Below are positions 1-9,021 of a stretch of DNA of 64,000 nucleotides, in pieces (positions within the stretch are counted from its first letter, which is position 1; each line of letters begins with the position of its first letter). The notes under the pieces were generated by a model, which did no database searches, was not told where the DNA came from, and saw nothing but the letters and a program-made list of their open reading frames with translations. Source of the stretch: Thermococcus sp. M39 (GTDB taxonomy: Archaea > Methanobacteriota_B > Thermococci > Thermococcales > Thermococcaceae); NCBI RefSeq assembly GCF_012027325.1, contig NZ_SNUG01000005.1, forward strand, positions 90,362 through 154,361. The letters are read 5' to 3'. Both the position numbers and the translations under genes were made by a program.

Positions 1-185
1 ATGTTATGTCCATTCACAAGTATCATGCCGTTGACATCCCCGTCTTCGTCAATCAGCTCTTTCTTAATTCCTGGAAACATTTCATCAAGCTTGTCCAGAA
101 GTTCCCCTACAGTTCTTACTCCACTGATTTCAATCTCCTTCTTTCCAGTCAATTCTCTCAATGTGGCATAAAACTTCACCTTCAT
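1..185 (-). CDS. MoaD/ThiS-like sulfur carrier protein, partial
   Basis: The reverse strand reads from an ATG at 185 into the window edge, giving 61 residues that begin MKVKFYATLRELTG. This opening strand and the following EIEISGVRTVGELLDKL stretch are typical of the ubiquitin-like MoaD/ThiS fold. MoaD proteins carry sulfur as a C-terminal thiocarboxylate for molybdopterin or tungstopterin synthesis, which fits an archaeon that depends on tungsten enzymes. The C-terminal Gly-Gly that would prove this lies outside the window. A moaC gene is in the same window at 58.6 kb but is not linked. It could also be another small sulfur carrier or an archaeal SAMP. Confidence 0.75.
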   Translation of the reverse strand, partial: MKVKFYATLRELTGKKEIEISGVRTVGELLDKLDEMFPGIKKELIDEDGDVNGMILVNGHN

Positions 186-235
186 TAAGACTCACCAAAA
201 TCAAGTTTTAGAGTTTGGAAATAAAGATTTTTCTC

Positions 236-910
236 TCACTCGTGCTCTTTTCTCTTTTTCTCTTTGTTGCGGATATAATCCAATAGTGGCCTAATCCTTT
301 CCCAAACTTCCTCAATTCCTCCATGGCCATTAATTTGGACGTAGATTCCTTGTTTTTTGTAGAACTTAATTATCGGTCGCATATTTCTTATATAAATGTC
401 ATATCGCTTTGCAACGATTTCTGGCTTGTCATCGGACCTCTGGACAATTTCACCTCCACATATATCGCATTTGTTGGGAACTTTTGGTGGCTTATATTTG
501 ATATGATACACAGCTCCGCATCTGTTGCATATCCTTCTTCCGCTAATCCGTTCAATGCTTTCCTCCTTTGAGATAAATATGTCAATGGCAACATCGAGCC
601 TAATTCCATGGTCATAAAGGTAATTTTCTAAAGCCAAAACCTGCTCTGCTGTCCTTGGATAGCCATCAATTATGAAGTTGTTTCTTGTTTTCCTCAATCT
701 TGAGAGAACAAGGGTGTTAACAACGATATCAGGAATTAAATCACCTCTTGCCAAGTATTTTCCCATCTCTTTCCCAAGCGTAGTCCCTTTCTGTATCTCT
801 GTCCTAATTATGTCTCCCGAGGATATGTACTCCAAGCTGTACCTTTCGACTATTCTCCTTGAATGAGTAGATTTTCCACTTCCAGGTGGTCCAAAAATCA
901 AGATATTCAT
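236..910 (-). CDS. adk: Adenylate kinase, zinc-binding type
   Basis: A 224-residue kinase that interconverts ATP + AMP and 2 ADP. The P-loop GPPGSGKST is at residues 7-15, the AMP-binding GDIIR is near 32-36, and DGYPRT is near 82-87. Four cysteines at about 128, 131, 148 and 151 (CNRC and CDIC) form the structural zinc site in the LID domain. The reading frame is open to 946, but the ATG at 910 starts exactly at the conserved MNILIFGPPG and has a GGTGA-like motif just upstream, so 910 is chosen. Length and motifs are normal for the long-form enzyme. Confidence 0.95.
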   Translation of the reverse strand: MNILIFGPPGSGKSTHSRRIVERYSLEYISSGDIIRTEIQKGTTLGKEMGKYLARGDLIPDIVVNTLVLSRLRKTRNNFIIDGYPRTAEQVLALENYLYDHGIRLDVAIDIFISKEESIERISGRRICNRCGAVYHIKYKPPKVPNKCDICGGEIVQRSDDKPEIVAKRYDIYIRNMRPIIKFYKKQGIYVQINGHGGIEEVWERIRPLLDYIRNKEKKRKEHE

Positions 911-967
911 GTAGGTCACCGATAGTGATTTATAACTCCAAAGCATAAAAAGAATGTGGTGGTGAGC

Positions 968-1429
968 ATGCCCCGTCTCCTAACTGGTTTTGTTAGAGCA
1001 GCTGGTTATGCAAACAAAGTGAGGAAAGTTCTATTTGCCATTACAAGGGGGAAAGTTAATCCAGAAGAAGTCGTGAGAGCTGCAGCGGAGCTCAACCAGT
1101 ATCTCTTCAACAAGTTCCAGGATATGGGTGTGAAAAAGGAAGACGTCGTGAGAATTGAGGCAGAGTTTGAAATTAAAGACGGAAAAATTGAATGGAACTA
1201 TGACAGCTTGAAGGTTGAGGTGTACAAGAAGGAAGAGGAAGAGAAACTCGCAGAAGCTATGCGCGAGGTAGAAGAGAGCGAGAAAGCCCTCGAGCTTGTA
1301 ATTGAAGAACTGAGTAAGCTGTCAGAAAAGCTGAGAGAGTTAAGTGACGAGATTTCCCAACTTGTCGAGAAAATTAAGCAAGAGCACACAACATTAAAGC
1401 TTGAATTCGAAAAGGAAGAGGAAAGCTAA
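968..1429 (+). CDS. DUF2258-like archaeal protein of unknown function
   Basis: A 153-residue acidic protein. The first 80 residues form a compact domain starting [20 protein letters not shown], which resembles the archaeal DUF2258 family. The last 65 residues are rich in Glu, Lys and Leu and look like a coiled coil. GTG codons upstream (956 onwards) are in frame, but GGTGGTGA sits 3-11 bases before the ATG at 968 and works as the ribosome binding site, so 968 is chosen. The gene is divergent from adk and its stop shares the four bases CTAA with the stop of the convergent trmY. No enzyme motif is visible. Family assignment is from memory and tentative. Confidence 0.8.
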   Translation: MPRLLTGFVRAAGYANKVRKVLFAITRGKVNPEEVVRAAAELNQYLFNKFQDMGVKKEDVVRIEAEFEIKDGKIEWNYDSLKVEVYKKEEEEKLAEAMREVEESEKALELVIEELSKLSEKLRELSDEISQLVEKIKQEHTTLKLEFEKEEES

Positions 1430-2031
1430 ATCCTCAGATTATCAAGGAAGATGTTAACATAAACAATGACGTGCGAGGTTAGATAGCTCTTTCTACCAAT
1501 GCTGACTTTTTCTGCAATGCTCTCAAGAAAAGCTTCATCCTCCTTGGTTAATCCAATGTGGTCTCCGAGAACAAATGCAACGTTTCCTTTAAAGTTAATC
1601 TCAGTTATTGGTTTGCCCTCTTCGTGAAGATAGTAGAGCTTTGCAGTCTTGATAGTCTTTCTCACAATGTCCTCAAAGGTTAAATTGCTGATGTAAATTC
1701 CAGGCAAGACCTGATGCTCTTTGCTGGGCTCCTTTATTTCCTCGCCAGCTTTTAGTGCTTTAATTATCAGTTTTGCAATGCTCCTCTCATCTGGATTTAT
1801 TGTCTTGGGTCTAATCTCGCTACCTTCGAATCGAATAGTTTTAGGCGGATTTGGTGGACCGTTTAAGTTTAGCCAAACCCTAACATTTTTGCGAAAGCCG
1901 TGGGAGAGCAGGAAAGCGGAATTAATGCTTCGGCAGAGTAAATCAACCCGACCGCTTGTCCCTGGTAAATCTTTCAGATTGAAATCCGCTTTTGTATGAG
2001 CATGGTTTGCTTTGATAATGAAAATCTTCAT
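1426..2031 (-). CDS. trmY: tRNA (pseudouridine(54)-N1)-methyltransferase TrmY
   Basis: A 201-residue SPOUT-family methyltransferase that makes N1-methylpseudouridine at tRNA position 54, the archaeal equivalent of T54. The start [19 protein letters not shown], the [11 protein letters not shown] motif and the C-terminal LGDHIGLT and [11 protein letters not shown] segments follow the TrmY (DUF358) pattern; the C-terminal glycine-rich LGDH loop belongs to the SAM-binding knot. Upstream in-frame codons at 2034-2040 exist, but the conserved start matches ATG 2031. It overlaps the convergent DUF2258-like gene by four bases. One of several tRNA modification genes in the window. Confidence 0.9.
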   Translation of the reverse strand: MKIFIIKANHAHTKADFNLKDLPGTSGRVDLLCRSINSAFLLSHGFRKNVRVWLNLNGPPNPPKTIRFEGSEIRPKTINPDERSIAKLIIKALKAGEEIKEPSKEHQVLPGIYISNLTFEDIVRKTIKTAKLYYLHEEGKPITEINFKGNVAFVLGDHIGLTKEDEAFLESIAEKVSIGRKSYLTSHVIVYVNIFLDNLRI

Positions 2032-2067
2032 TGTCATCAAAATTAAAATAGAAAGAGGGTTTAAAAA

Positions 2068-2742
2068 TCACTCGAGAGCTTCGAGGAGCTTCTCGAGGAA
2101 CATCTTCTCTGGGTAAGCACCCTCAAACTCGACCTTGTCAATACCATCAACTTGGATGACTATCTTTGGAACTGCCATGACCCTGTACTGATCAGCCCAC
2201 TCGGGGTATTCAATAGCCTCAACCATGTCGCCGAGTATTTTGCTCTTTCCAGCCAATGCGTTCTCAATAGCGAACTTATGGGCCATTCTAACTGCCATTG
2301 GACAGTATGGGCAGGTTGGTGTTACAAAGACTAGTATTCTGACATCTTTGTCAATACCCCTAAGCGTCTCCTTTGTATCTGGCATCAAGTCAGTTGTACC
2401 ATTTGATACGTCAACTATATCTTCGAGGAATGATCCAAACTCATGTCCAGCTGGGAGTCCAAAGTATCTAACTCCAAAATCCTTTCCATCTTGAGTGATC
2501 ACTGTAGCTGGAGCTCTGTCAACCCTGTATTTCTCTGCAAGTTCCTTTTCAGTATCAAAGTCGTGTATTTCGTAGCTGACTAAATCGCTTAGCTCGCTAA
2601 TCTCTTGAACAAGCTGTTTAAGCTGATCACAGTATTGGCAGTGTTCTTTACCGACGAACACGATGAGCTTGACTGGGTTAGTTAGTTTTGAAAAGAACTC
2701 CTCTCTAATAACTTTCTTGTCTCCATCGCTTATCAATCCCAT
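2068..2742 (-). CDS. pdo: Protein disulfide oxidoreductase (glutaredoxin-like, PDO)
   Basis: A 224-residue double-thioredoxin-fold protein for disulfide formation and shuffling in the cytoplasm of hyperthermophiles. It has two redox sites, CQYC at residues 35-38 and CPYC at 144-147, as in the characterised Pyrococcus enzyme. ATG 2742 (MGLISDGDKK) is preferred over the in-frame codon at 2757 because GGAGGTG lies 8-14 bases upstream. It is divergent from surR, the arrangement known in Pyrococcus, where SurR controls this gene. The intergenic DNA carries a SurR site, so redox or sulfur control is expected. Confidence 0.95.
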   Translation of the reverse strand: MGLISDGDKKVIREEFFSKLTNPVKLIVFVGKEHCQYCDQLKQLVQEISELSDLVSYEIHDFDTEKELAEKYRVDRAPATVITQDGKDFGVRYFGLPAGHEFGSFLEDIVDVSNGTTDLMPDTKETLRGIDKDVRILVFVTPTCPYCPMAVRMAHKFAIENALAGKSKILGDMVEAIEYPEWADQYRVMAVPKIVIQVDGIDKVEFEGAYPEKMFLEKLLEALE

Positions 2743-2769
2743 TCCAAGCACCTCCAATCTTTAAGCTAA

Positions 2770-2781
2770 AGGTTTATAACC
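2770..2781 (-). promoter_or_regulatory. Probable TATA box of pdo
   Basis: The reverse-strand sequence GGTTATAAACC lies 28-39 bases before the pdo ATG at 2742. This places a start site about 25 bases downstream, just ahead of the ribosome binding site. Assigned by spacing and composition only. Confidence 0.55.
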
Positions 2782-2820
2782 TTTAGAGTGCAACATTCTA
2801 ACAAAGTTTGCAAATTTAAA

Positions 2821-2837
2821 GTTGTCAACCAAAGGTT
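2821..2837 (+). promoter_or_regulatory. SurR operator, extended motif GTTn3AACn5GTT
   Basis: The bases GTTGTCAACCAAAGGTT match the extended SurR consensus GTTn3AACn5GTT at every fixed position. The site is about 10 bases upstream of the surR TATA element and about 40 bases from the pdo TATA element, so one regulator could act on both genes. A second partial half-site, GTTTGCAAA, is at 2806-2814. SurR binds such sites when its CxxC switch is reduced and releases them when sulfur oxidises it (established for Pyrococcus furiosus). Confidence 0.85.
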
Positions 2838-2845
2838 GGATGCAC

Positions 2846-2857
2846 ACTATATAAGCT
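2846..2857 (+). promoter_or_regulatory. Probable TATA box of the surR operon
   Basis: CACTATATAAGC lies about 30-40 bases before the surR ATG at 2888 and gives a predicted start site close to 2875-2880. It is about 10 bases downstream of the SurR operator, a position compatible with autoregulation. Confidence 0.6.
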
Positions 2858-2887
2858 TTACGCTACAAATTTGAGTAGGTGGGGGAC

Positions 2888-3577
2888 ATGTCTGAACCGG
2901 ATATATTTTACATTCTGGGAAATAAGGTGAGAAGAGATTTACTTAGTCATTTAACTTGTACTGAATGTTATTTCAGCTTGTTGAGCAATAAAGTTAGTGT
3001 TTCATCAACAGCAGTATCAAAGCATCTCAAGATTATGGAAAGAGAGGGACTTCTAAAATCCTATGAGAAAGAAGGAAAGTTCATTGGTCCAGTGAGAAAA
3101 TATTACAAGATTACACTATCCAACACCTATGTTGTTACTGTTACTCCAAATTTGTTCTGGTATAAGGGGATTAAATTAGAAGAGAAGCCAAATCTTAGAA
3201 AATTTGAAATCAATCTCGAGAATCTTGATCCTTCTCCCGATACATTGCAGTCCATGGTCATTAATCTCATCGATGCCAATAAAGAGTTGGAGAATCTTTT
3301 AGAGGCCCTTAGAGCACTTGAAAGCTATAGAGACATGCTCGTGAAAAACATAAAAGAGCGTTATTTAGAAGAAATCGGAGACATGACCCAATTGGCAATA
3401 CTTCACTATTTGCTGCTCTATGGGGAAGCTACAATTGAAGACCTCAGTGATCGCTTAAATCTCAAAGAGAGAGAAGTTATCAAAAAAGCTGAAGAGTTAA
3501 ACAAGTTTGTACCGTTAATAATAAAAGATGACGTTATTAAGATAGATAAGGAAAAGCTCAGAAAAATGCTGAAATAG
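2888..3577 (+). CDS. surR: Sulfur response regulator SurR (ArsR-type winged helix)
   Basis: A 229-residue transcription factor with an N-terminal winged-helix domain (about residues 8-75; SSTAVSKHLKIMEREGLL is the recognition region) and a second helix-turn-helix-like domain at about 150-229. CTEC at residues 24-27 is the redox switch typical of SurR, which reads sulfur availability and switches Thermococcales between hydrogen and sulfide production. ATG 2888 has GGTGGGGG upstream and is preferred to GTG 2879. It is divergent from pdo and followed by a ferredoxin and a flavoprotein, the same order recalled from Pyrococcus. Confidence 0.93.
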   Translation: MSEPDIFYILGNKVRRDLLSHLTCTECYFSLLSNKVSVSSTAVSKHLKIMEREGLLKSYEKEGKFIGPVRKYYKITLSNTYVVTVTPNLFWYKGIKLEEKPNLRKFEINLENLDPSPDTLQSMVINLIDANKELENLLEALRALESYRDMLVKNIKERYLEEIGDMTQLAILHYLLLYGEATIEDLSDRLNLKEREVIKKAEELNKFVPLIIKDDVIKIDKEKLRKMLK

Positions 3578-3591
3578 TAGGGGGTTAAACT

Positions 3592-3789
3592 ATGACGCTC
3601 CCAAAGGTTGAAATATTAATTAACAGAGAAAAGTGCTATCTTTGCGGCTCTTGTGTGGCAGTGTGTCCAAAGGAAGCAATAATAATTGAAAACGATGAAT
3701 GGAAGTTTTTCCAGGAGAAATGCATTGGGTGTAAGTTCTGCGTTTTGGCTTGCCCAGTCGGAGCGTTGACTGCTAAGGAGGTTGAGTAA
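3592..3789 (+). CDS. Ferredoxin with two 4Fe-4S clusters
   Basis: A 65-residue bacterial-type ferredoxin. Two complete cluster motifs are present: [12 protein letters not shown] at about residues 15-26 and [12 protein letters not shown] at about 44-55. It starts 14 bases after surR and its stop is directly followed by the ATG of the reductase at 3791, so the three genes are almost certainly one operon. It is a plausible electron donor to the downstream flavoprotein, and SurR control of the unit is likely from the shared promoter. Confidence 0.93.
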   Translation: MTLPKVEILINREKCYLCGSCVAVCPKEAIIIENDEWKFFQEKCIGCKFCVLACPVGALTAKEVE

Positions 3790-3790
3790 A

Positions 3791-4984
3791 ATGGAGCTGC
3801 ATTATGATGTTGTAGTCGTTGGAGCTGGCATTGCGGGGCCAATTTTATCAAGGAATTTAGCTAAAAAAGGATACAAAGTTCTCATGATTGATAAAAAAGC
3901 CGAAATAGGTTCACCAAAGAGATGTGGTGAAGGATTGGGCATTGCAAACTTCAAAAAATATGACATTCCGCTGGACAAGCGTTTTATAAATAGGGAAATT
4001 TATGGTGCTGCTATTTATTCTCCAAGTGGCTACAAGCTTGAAATTAGGTATGATAAAGTCGCTGGTGTAATCTTGGAGAGAAAAATCTTTGACAAGATGC
4101 TTGCTTACTATGCTGCCAAAGCTGGAGCAGATGTTATGGCAAAGACAGAGGCTGTCGGCTTAATAAGGAAAGATGGTAAGATAGCTGGAGTTAAGGCTAA
4201 GCACGAAGGCGAACCTTTGGAGATTTATGCTGATGTAATTGTTGCGGCTGATGGTGTAGAAAGCAGGGTAGCAAGATGGGCTGGAATAAATAGCTTTTTA
4301 CCACCTCACGAGCTTGACTCAGCTTATGAATACGAGATGATAATTGAGAATTTTGAGTTTGATCCAGATATAATTCACCTTTACTTTGGGAATGAAGTTG
4401 CTCCAAGAGGTTACGTATGGATTTTTCCAAAAGATGAAGACAGAGCTAATGTTGGAATCGGAATTAATGGAGATAATCCCAAAACGGCAAAGTACTATCT
4501 CGAGAAGTGGCTTAAAGAAAACAACATAAAAGGAACCAAGATTCTAGAAGTTAATGTCGGAGGCGTCCCAGTCGGCGGCTTTTTGAAAGAGCTCGTCAAG
4601 GACAACGTTGTAGTTGTTGGTGATGCAGCAAGACAAGTAAATCCAATGCACGGTGGAGGAATGGCCGAAGCTATGGAAGCTGCAACGATAGCAAGCAAGT
4701 GGATTGACAAAGCCTTAAGTGAAGAGAACATCGAGCTGCTCAAAGGCTACACCGAGGAGTGGTGGGCTGGAGAAGGCCAAAAACTGCTTAGAATCCTAAA
4801 AGTCAGGAAGATAAGCGAAAAGCTCAGCGACGATGAGCTTGATGCAGCAGTTCAAGCATTGAGCGGTGCAGATGCTGAGAAAATAGCCGCTGGAGATTAC
4901 AAAGAAGTCTTTAAGGCTCTGATAAAGAATCCAAAAATCCTGCTCAAACCAAGGATGCTCAAACTTTTGAAAGAAGCCCTTTAA
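3791..4984 (+). CDS. Geranylgeranyl reductase-family flavoprotein
   Basis: A 397-residue FAD-dependent oxidoreductase. The dinucleotide fold [17 protein letters not shown] is near residues 12-28, PKRCGEG near 44-50, and the second FAD motif [17 protein letters not shown] near 274-290. This family includes digeranylgeranylglycerophospholipid reductases, which saturate the isoprenoid chains of archaeal membrane lipids. ATG 3791 is chosen because AAGGAGG precedes it; the frame extends only to a TTG at 3782. Coupling to a ferredoxin fits the ferredoxin-dependent reduction shown for some family members. It overlaps the convergent topA by four bases (TTAA). Exact substrate is inferred. Confidence 0.85.
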   Translation: MELHYDVVVVGAGIAGPILSRNLAKKGYKVLMIDKKAEIGSPKRCGEGLGIANFKKYDIPLDKRFINREIYGAAIYSPSGYKLEIRYDKVAGVILERKIFDKMLAYYAAKAGADVMAKTEAVGLIRKDGKIAGVKAKHEGEPLEIYADVIVAADGVESRVARWAGINSFLPPHELDSAYEYEMIIENFEFDPDIIHLYFGNEVAPRGYVWIFPKDEDRANVGIGINGDNPKTAKYYLEKWLKENNIKGTKILEVNVGGVPVGGFLKELVKDNVVVVGDAARQVNPMHGGGMAEAMEAATIASKWIDKALSEENIELLKGYTEEWWAGEGQKLLRILKVRKISEKLSDDELDAAVQALSGADAEKIAAGDYKEVFKALIKNPKILLKPRMLKLLKEAL

Positions 4985-7179
4985 GTTCCCCTTTTATTGG
5001 TCTTATTATTGTATTTCCATTTCTTGCAGTTCATATTTAAACAGACTTCATATTCCACATTTCCTTCCCTAATTTTCACTATTGGAGCATTGCCACATTC
5101 TGGACAAACTTTTCCCGTTGGAATTATTTCCCCTCTCTGGAGGAGAGGATATGTAACGTCACAGTTAGGCCAGTTAGAACAGCCGACAAACCTCTTTCCT
5201 GTTTTTCTATTGTACTTCACAATTAAATCTCCACCACATTTGGGGCATTTTCCTACAATTATTTCATCATTATTTCTTTTCTTTTCTTCCTTTCTCTCTC
5301 CATTATCAACAGCCTGCTTCATTGTTTCTTTCTCTTCTGCTGTCAGATCTTTAGCAGTCTTTTTCTTTGATTTTTTCGTTTTCCTTTCTTCACTCTCAAT
5401 GAGTTTTTCCATGAGCTCTTTACCTATGTCAAGCTCCTTAGCTTTAAACTCTTTGAGAATTTTTATCAGCTGTTCCTTTGCTTCTTCAATGACTTTATCT
5501 TTGCTCAGCTTTTGCTTCATAATTTCCTCCATCTTTTCTTCGAATTCTCTTGTAAGTTCAACACTTACAATTTCTGGCACGTTCTTTTCCAAAGCTTCAA
5601 CTACTTTCATGCCGAGTGGAGTTACCTTAATTTTCTTCTTCCCTTCAATGTAGCCTCTTTGATAGAGTGTTTCCAAAATTTGCGCTCTCGTTGCTTTTGT
5701 CCCTATTCCTAAATCCTCCATCTTCTTGATGACGCTCGCAGGACTATAACGGGCAGGTGGCTTTGTCTTCTTTTTCTCACGCTTGATTTGGATAACCTTG
5801 ACAGGTTCTCCTTCTCTGAACTTAGGCAGAATAACTTCATCAAAGCTGACATATTTGCCGTAAATTTTAAGCCAGCCTTCCTTTACTGTCCTTGCCCCAC
5901 TCAAAATGAACCGGTAATTGTTTGAGTTTATTATGACCTTCATGGTCTCTCTAACTGCTGGGTCTGCAAATGCAGCCAAGAATCTTCTAACTATTAAATC
6001 GTAGATGTTCTTTTCCTCTCGAGTTAGCTCTCCGGGTTTAGGTAATTCACCAGTAGGATAAATTGCTGGATGAGCTGGGTCATCTTTTGGTCCTTCAACT
6101 GGTTTTAGCTGAGGTTTACCCAAAAGCTCATGGGCAAAGGGCTTGTACTCTGGAATCTTTGCGAGGCTTTGAATTATGTATTTGTAGTTTAGATTCTTAG
6201 GGAGTTTCTGAGAGCTTGTACGTGGATAGCTCGTAAATCCACGCTCATACAGCTTTTGTGCAATGTCTAAGGTCTTCTTTGGAGAATAACCAAAAGCCGA
6301 ATACGCCTCTCTTTGGAGTGTTCCCAAGTCGAATGGATGAGGCGGATTTCTCTTCTGCTGCTTGACTTCAACTTTCTCGACAAAAGCTGGCCCTTTCTTA
6401 GCCTCTTGAACAATACGCTTTGCTTCTTCCTCATCTAAGATGCGCTCTTTTTCGTAGGTGGCTGTATACTGCTTCCCGTTTTTCTCCAAAATCATCTTTA
6501 TGACCCAGTATGGGGTCGGCTTGAAGTTTGCAATTTCCTTTTCTCGTTCAACTAAGAATTTGAGCGTAGGTCCTTGGACTCTACCCGTACTTAAAATCAT
6601 CCATTTGCCGCTTGCACGCTTTATAGCATGTGTTAGAGCTCTCGAAAGGTTGACACCCCAATACCAATCAAGGACATGCCTCGCTATTCCAGCATCAGCC
6701 ATTCCAAAGTTTATTGTTGGCTCAAGGTTGTACCATGCCTTGAGGATATCTCGTTTTGTTAATGCTGAGAACTTCATACGCTTTGCTTTCTTTGGGTCAA
6801 TGCCGCAGGCGTATTTTAATGCTGTGTATCCAATGACCTCACCTTCGGTATCATAATCACAAGCAACTATAAATTCATCAGCTCTCTTTGCGAGCTCCCT
6901 CAAAGCTTTGATATAGTCTTTTGCATAACTCTTACCTTTTTCAGCAACATAAACTGGAACCCATTCAATATCAAAAATTGGATAGCCATAGGTTTTGGTT
7001 TTTGGAGCCAGTGTGTAGAGATGACCAACTGCTGGGGCTACGATTATCTTTTTTCCGTCGCGGGTCAATTCATAGTATGGAACACCATACAATGTTTTTC
7101 GTATGGGCTTTCCTTCAGCTAGGGCATATGCTATCTTCTTTGCAACATTTGGCTTCTCTGCAATAATTAAGACAGTCAT
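4981..7179 (-). CDS. topA: DNA topoisomerase I (type IA, archaeal)
   Basis: A 732-residue enzyme that relaxes negative supercoils by single-strand passage. The TOPRIM acidic motif DYDTEGE is at residues 108-114, and the catalytic tyrosine is Y318 in FTSYPRTSS. After a Lys/Glu-rich linker (about 595-650) come two C-terminal zinc ribbons, CPKC...CSNWPNC and CPECGNAP...CLNMNC. ATG 7179 is chosen over ATG 7185 because GAGGAG abuts the first ATG and is well spaced for the second. No intein interrupts the protein. Confidence 0.95.
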   Translation of the reverse strand: MTVLIIAEKPNVAKKIAYALAEGKPIRKTLYGVPYYELTRDGKKIIVAPAVGHLYTLAPKTKTYGYPIFDIEWVPVYVAEKGKSYAKDYIKALRELAKRADEFIVACDYDTEGEVIGYTALKYACGIDPKKAKRMKFSALTKRDILKAWYNLEPTINFGMADAGIARHVLDWYWGVNLSRALTHAIKRASGKWMILSTGRVQGPTLKFLVEREKEIANFKPTPYWVIKMILEKNGKQYTATYEKERILDEEEAKRIVQEAKKGPAFVEKVEVKQQKRNPPHPFDLGTLQREAYSAFGYSPKKTLDIAQKLYERGFTSYPRTSSQKLPKNLNYKYIIQSLAKIPEYKPFAHELLGKPQLKPVEGPKDDPAHPAIYPTGELPKPGELTREEKNIYDLIVRRFLAAFADPAVRETMKVIINSNNYRFILSGARTVKEGWLKIYGKYVSFDEVILPKFREGEPVKVIQIKREKKKTKPPARYSPASVIKKMEDLGIGTKATRAQILETLYQRGYIEGKKKIKVTPLGMKVVEALEKNVPEIVSVELTREFEEKMEEIMKQKLSKDKVIEEAKEQLIKILKEFKAKELDIGKELMEKLIESEERKTKKSKKKTAKDLTAEEKETMKQAVDNGERKEEKKRNNDEIIVGKCPKCGGDLIVKYNRKTGKRFVGCSNWPNCDVTYPLLQRGEIIPTGKVCPECGNAPIVKIREGNVEYEVCLNMNCKKWKYNNKTNKRGT

Positions 7180-7233
7180 TGGCATCTCCTCTTAGGGAAT
7201 TGAAGAAGAGTATATAATAAATTTTTGGAAGGT

Positions 7234-7315
7234 GGGGGGCAGTAGGGATGTCGCCCCCCTGGGGGTCCCGAGGTCATCGCAACCCAATACTCCTCGGGCA
7301 TAATAATGTAGGAGC
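7234..7315. ncRNA. GC-rich structured island, candidate small RNA
   Basis: This stretch is far richer in G+C than the surrounding AT-rich DNA and contains two perfect 7-bp inverted repeats: GGGGGGC (7234-7240) with GCCCCCC (7253-7259), and CCCGAGG (7267-7273) with CCTCGGG (7292-7298). In AT-rich hyperthermophiles GC islands of this kind usually mark structured RNAs. On the minus strand an ACA triplet at 7251-7249 lies 15 nt beyond the CCTCGGG arm, as expected of an H/ACA guide, but the lower stem is weak (GCTCC with GGGGC). TATA-like sequences lie on both sides, so strand is undecided. Confidence 0.45.
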
Positions 7316-7374
7316 CAAAGGCTTATAACACTTAACCCTACATGAAGCTTATGAAAGTACAACAGGTGTGAGCA

Positions 7375-7878
7375 ATGACTGGAACAATAAGTAAAATTGT
7401 GAGATTTGAGGATGAGGAAGAGTTTTTAATGGACATGGAAAACGTCATGGAGCGCTTTACTTATTTAGCAAGCCGCTATGGGAGCGGGAGTGTTCTTGAA
7501 GGCTTTCTTCTGTGGGACTATGTGGGAATTCAGGACGATGAAGGGATAAAGATATTCCGCATTGGAGAGTTTCCTTATATTGAGGGCACGCTTAAAATTG
7601 ATTACGAAACATTAAGAATTTTAGAGCGATATTTCGATGAAATTGAAAGTCGTTGGAGTGATTTAAGCGTTGAGGAGATTGACTACTTCATTGAGATGCT
7701 CAATGAAGCATTGGGGAGAGAAATTGTGTTCTATGAGGCTTATGATTTAGGCTTGAGCAGAAATGAAGCATATCTCATCTTAAACATTAAAGCTCTCCAC
7801 TATCTTGACCATGTGGTGGACGCCGAGGACCGGGAAGTATTAGAAGAAGCTGTGAGGCTTTTGATGAAATATATATGA
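7375..7878 (+). CDS. Uncharacterised acidic protein
   Basis: A 167-residue soluble protein that I do not recognise. It is acidic, apparently mostly helical, with no cysteine, signal peptide or membrane segment. GGTGTGA lies 4-10 bases before the ATG and a TATA-like TTATAACAC is at 7323-7331. It is followed after 9 bases by an 87-residue gene, which in turn overlaps queE, so all three probably form one transcript. A role connected with archaeosine precursor synthesis is only a guess from position. Confidence 0.75.
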   Translation: MTGTISKIVRFEDEEEFLMDMENVMERFTYLASRYGSGSVLEGFLLWDYVGIQDDEGIKIFRIGEFPYIEGTLKIDYETLRILERYFDEIESRWSDLSVEEIDYFIEMLNEALGREIVFYEAYDLGLSRNEAYLILNIKALHYLDHVVDAEDREVLEEAVRLLMKYI

Positions 7879-7887
7879 GGTGGTTTT

Positions 7888-8151
7888 ATGCTGTTCAAGA
7901 AGAAAGGACTCTTCACGGTTAGTGATGCAATGAAGGTAATTGAGATTGCGAGCAGAGAAAATGCAAAGGAGATCATCGTAATGTGCGAGACTATTGAGGA
8001 AGAAGCTAAGAGAAGGCTGTGGGACTATGCAAATGGAGTACGACTCATGGCTGATTTGATGGGAGAGCAAAGAGAGGTTAGGGTTGAGATTCTTGAGGGC
8101 TATGTGAGTGATAAGGTGAAGGGAATTGATTTAAGTGAGGTGTCCCAATGA
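7888..8151 (+). CDS. Small uncharacterised protein upstream of queE
   Basis: An 87-residue soluble protein with one cysteine (IIVMCET), predicted alpha/beta. GGTGGT precedes its ATG. Its stop overlaps the queE start by four bases (ATGA), a sign of translational coupling. No known domain is recognised. The conserved-looking segment is KEIIVMCETIEEEAKRRLWD. It may be a lineage-specific partner of QueE or simply a neighbour. Confidence 0.7.
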   Translation: MLFKKKGLFTVSDAMKVIEIASRENAKEIIVMCETIEEEAKRRLWDYANGVRLMADLMGEQREVRVEILEGYVSDKVKGIDLSEVSQ

Positions 8152-8909
8152 AGCTTATCCTAGCAGAAATATTTAACAGCTGGCAGGGTGAAGGCGGAAG
8201 CGTAGAGGGCTCAGCTTTTGGGAGGAGGCAGATTTTTGTCAGATTTGCTGGCTGCGACCTTAGATGTGTGTGGTGCGACTCGAGACAGTTCATAGATGCC
8301 TCAAGAGTTTTACAGTGGCGCTACGAGGTTGAGCCTTTTTCTGGGAAATTTAAATACAAGCCCAATCCAGCCAGCTTGGATGAAGTGATTGATGTTATTT
8401 TGAACCTTGACACGGGGGATATTCATTCAATCAGCTACACTGGAGGGGAGCCAACCCTACAAATTAAGCCTTTAATGGCATTAATGGAAAAAATGAGTGA
8501 ACTCGGATTTAAGAACTTCCTCGAAACTCATGGAGGTTTTCCAGAGAAGATTGCCGAGATTGCCTATCTTGTTGATTACGCAAGCGTTGACATAAAAGAT
8601 GAGACTGCAAGGGCAACAGAGGATTGGAGAGATTTAGTTCTAAGAGAAGTTGAGAGCATTAAAGTGTTGAAGAAAGCGGGTGCAAATGTTTACGCTAAGC
8701 TTGTAGTTACAAAAGATACCAAACTTGAAAACATCGAGTGGTATGCTTCTCTCCTCAAAAGCTTAGCTCCAATGGTAATTCAGCCAAAGGAGCCAATTGA
8801 TTTGACACAAAAGCAGCTGATGGAGTTTTACAAAGCTGCTGCTAAGATTTTGGGGAGAGAAAACGTTGGACTGAGCTTTCAAGTTCATAAGTACTTGAAT
8901 GTTTTGTGA
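8148..8909 (+). CDS. queE: 7-carboxy-7-deazaguanine synthase (radical SAM) QueE
   Basis: A 253-residue radical SAM enzyme that converts 6-carboxy-tetrahydropterin to 7-carboxy-7-deazaguanine, a step toward preQ0 and, in archaea, archaeosine at tRNA position 15. The cluster motif CDLRCVWC places ligands at C36, C40 and C43; SWQGEGGSVEG near residues 11-21 and the TGGEPTLQ glycine motif near 101-108 are typical. It is translationally coupled to the upstream 87-residue gene. The pathway's RaSEA gene is elsewhere in this window at 41.7 kb. Confidence 0.92.
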   Translation: MKLILAEIFNSWQGEGGSVEGSAFGRRQIFVRFAGCDLRCVWCDSRQFIDASRVLQWRYEVEPFSGKFKYKPNPASLDEVIDVILNLDTGDIHSISYTGGEPTLQIKPLMALMEKMSELGFKNFLETHGGFPEKIAEIAYLVDYASVDIKDETARATEDWRDLVLREVESIKVLKKAGANVYAKLVVTKDTKLENIEWYASLLKSLAPMVIQPKEPIDLTQKQLMEFYKAAAKILGRENVGLSFQVHKYLNVL

Positions 8910-9021
8910 GTGCTTTTCTCAAATATTATCATCCAGATTACTCCGAAGGATTTAAAAGACTAGATTATGCTATAGTGTCATGTGGATATGTTTGCCAAGA
9001 GTAAACAATTGGGTGATTCAT

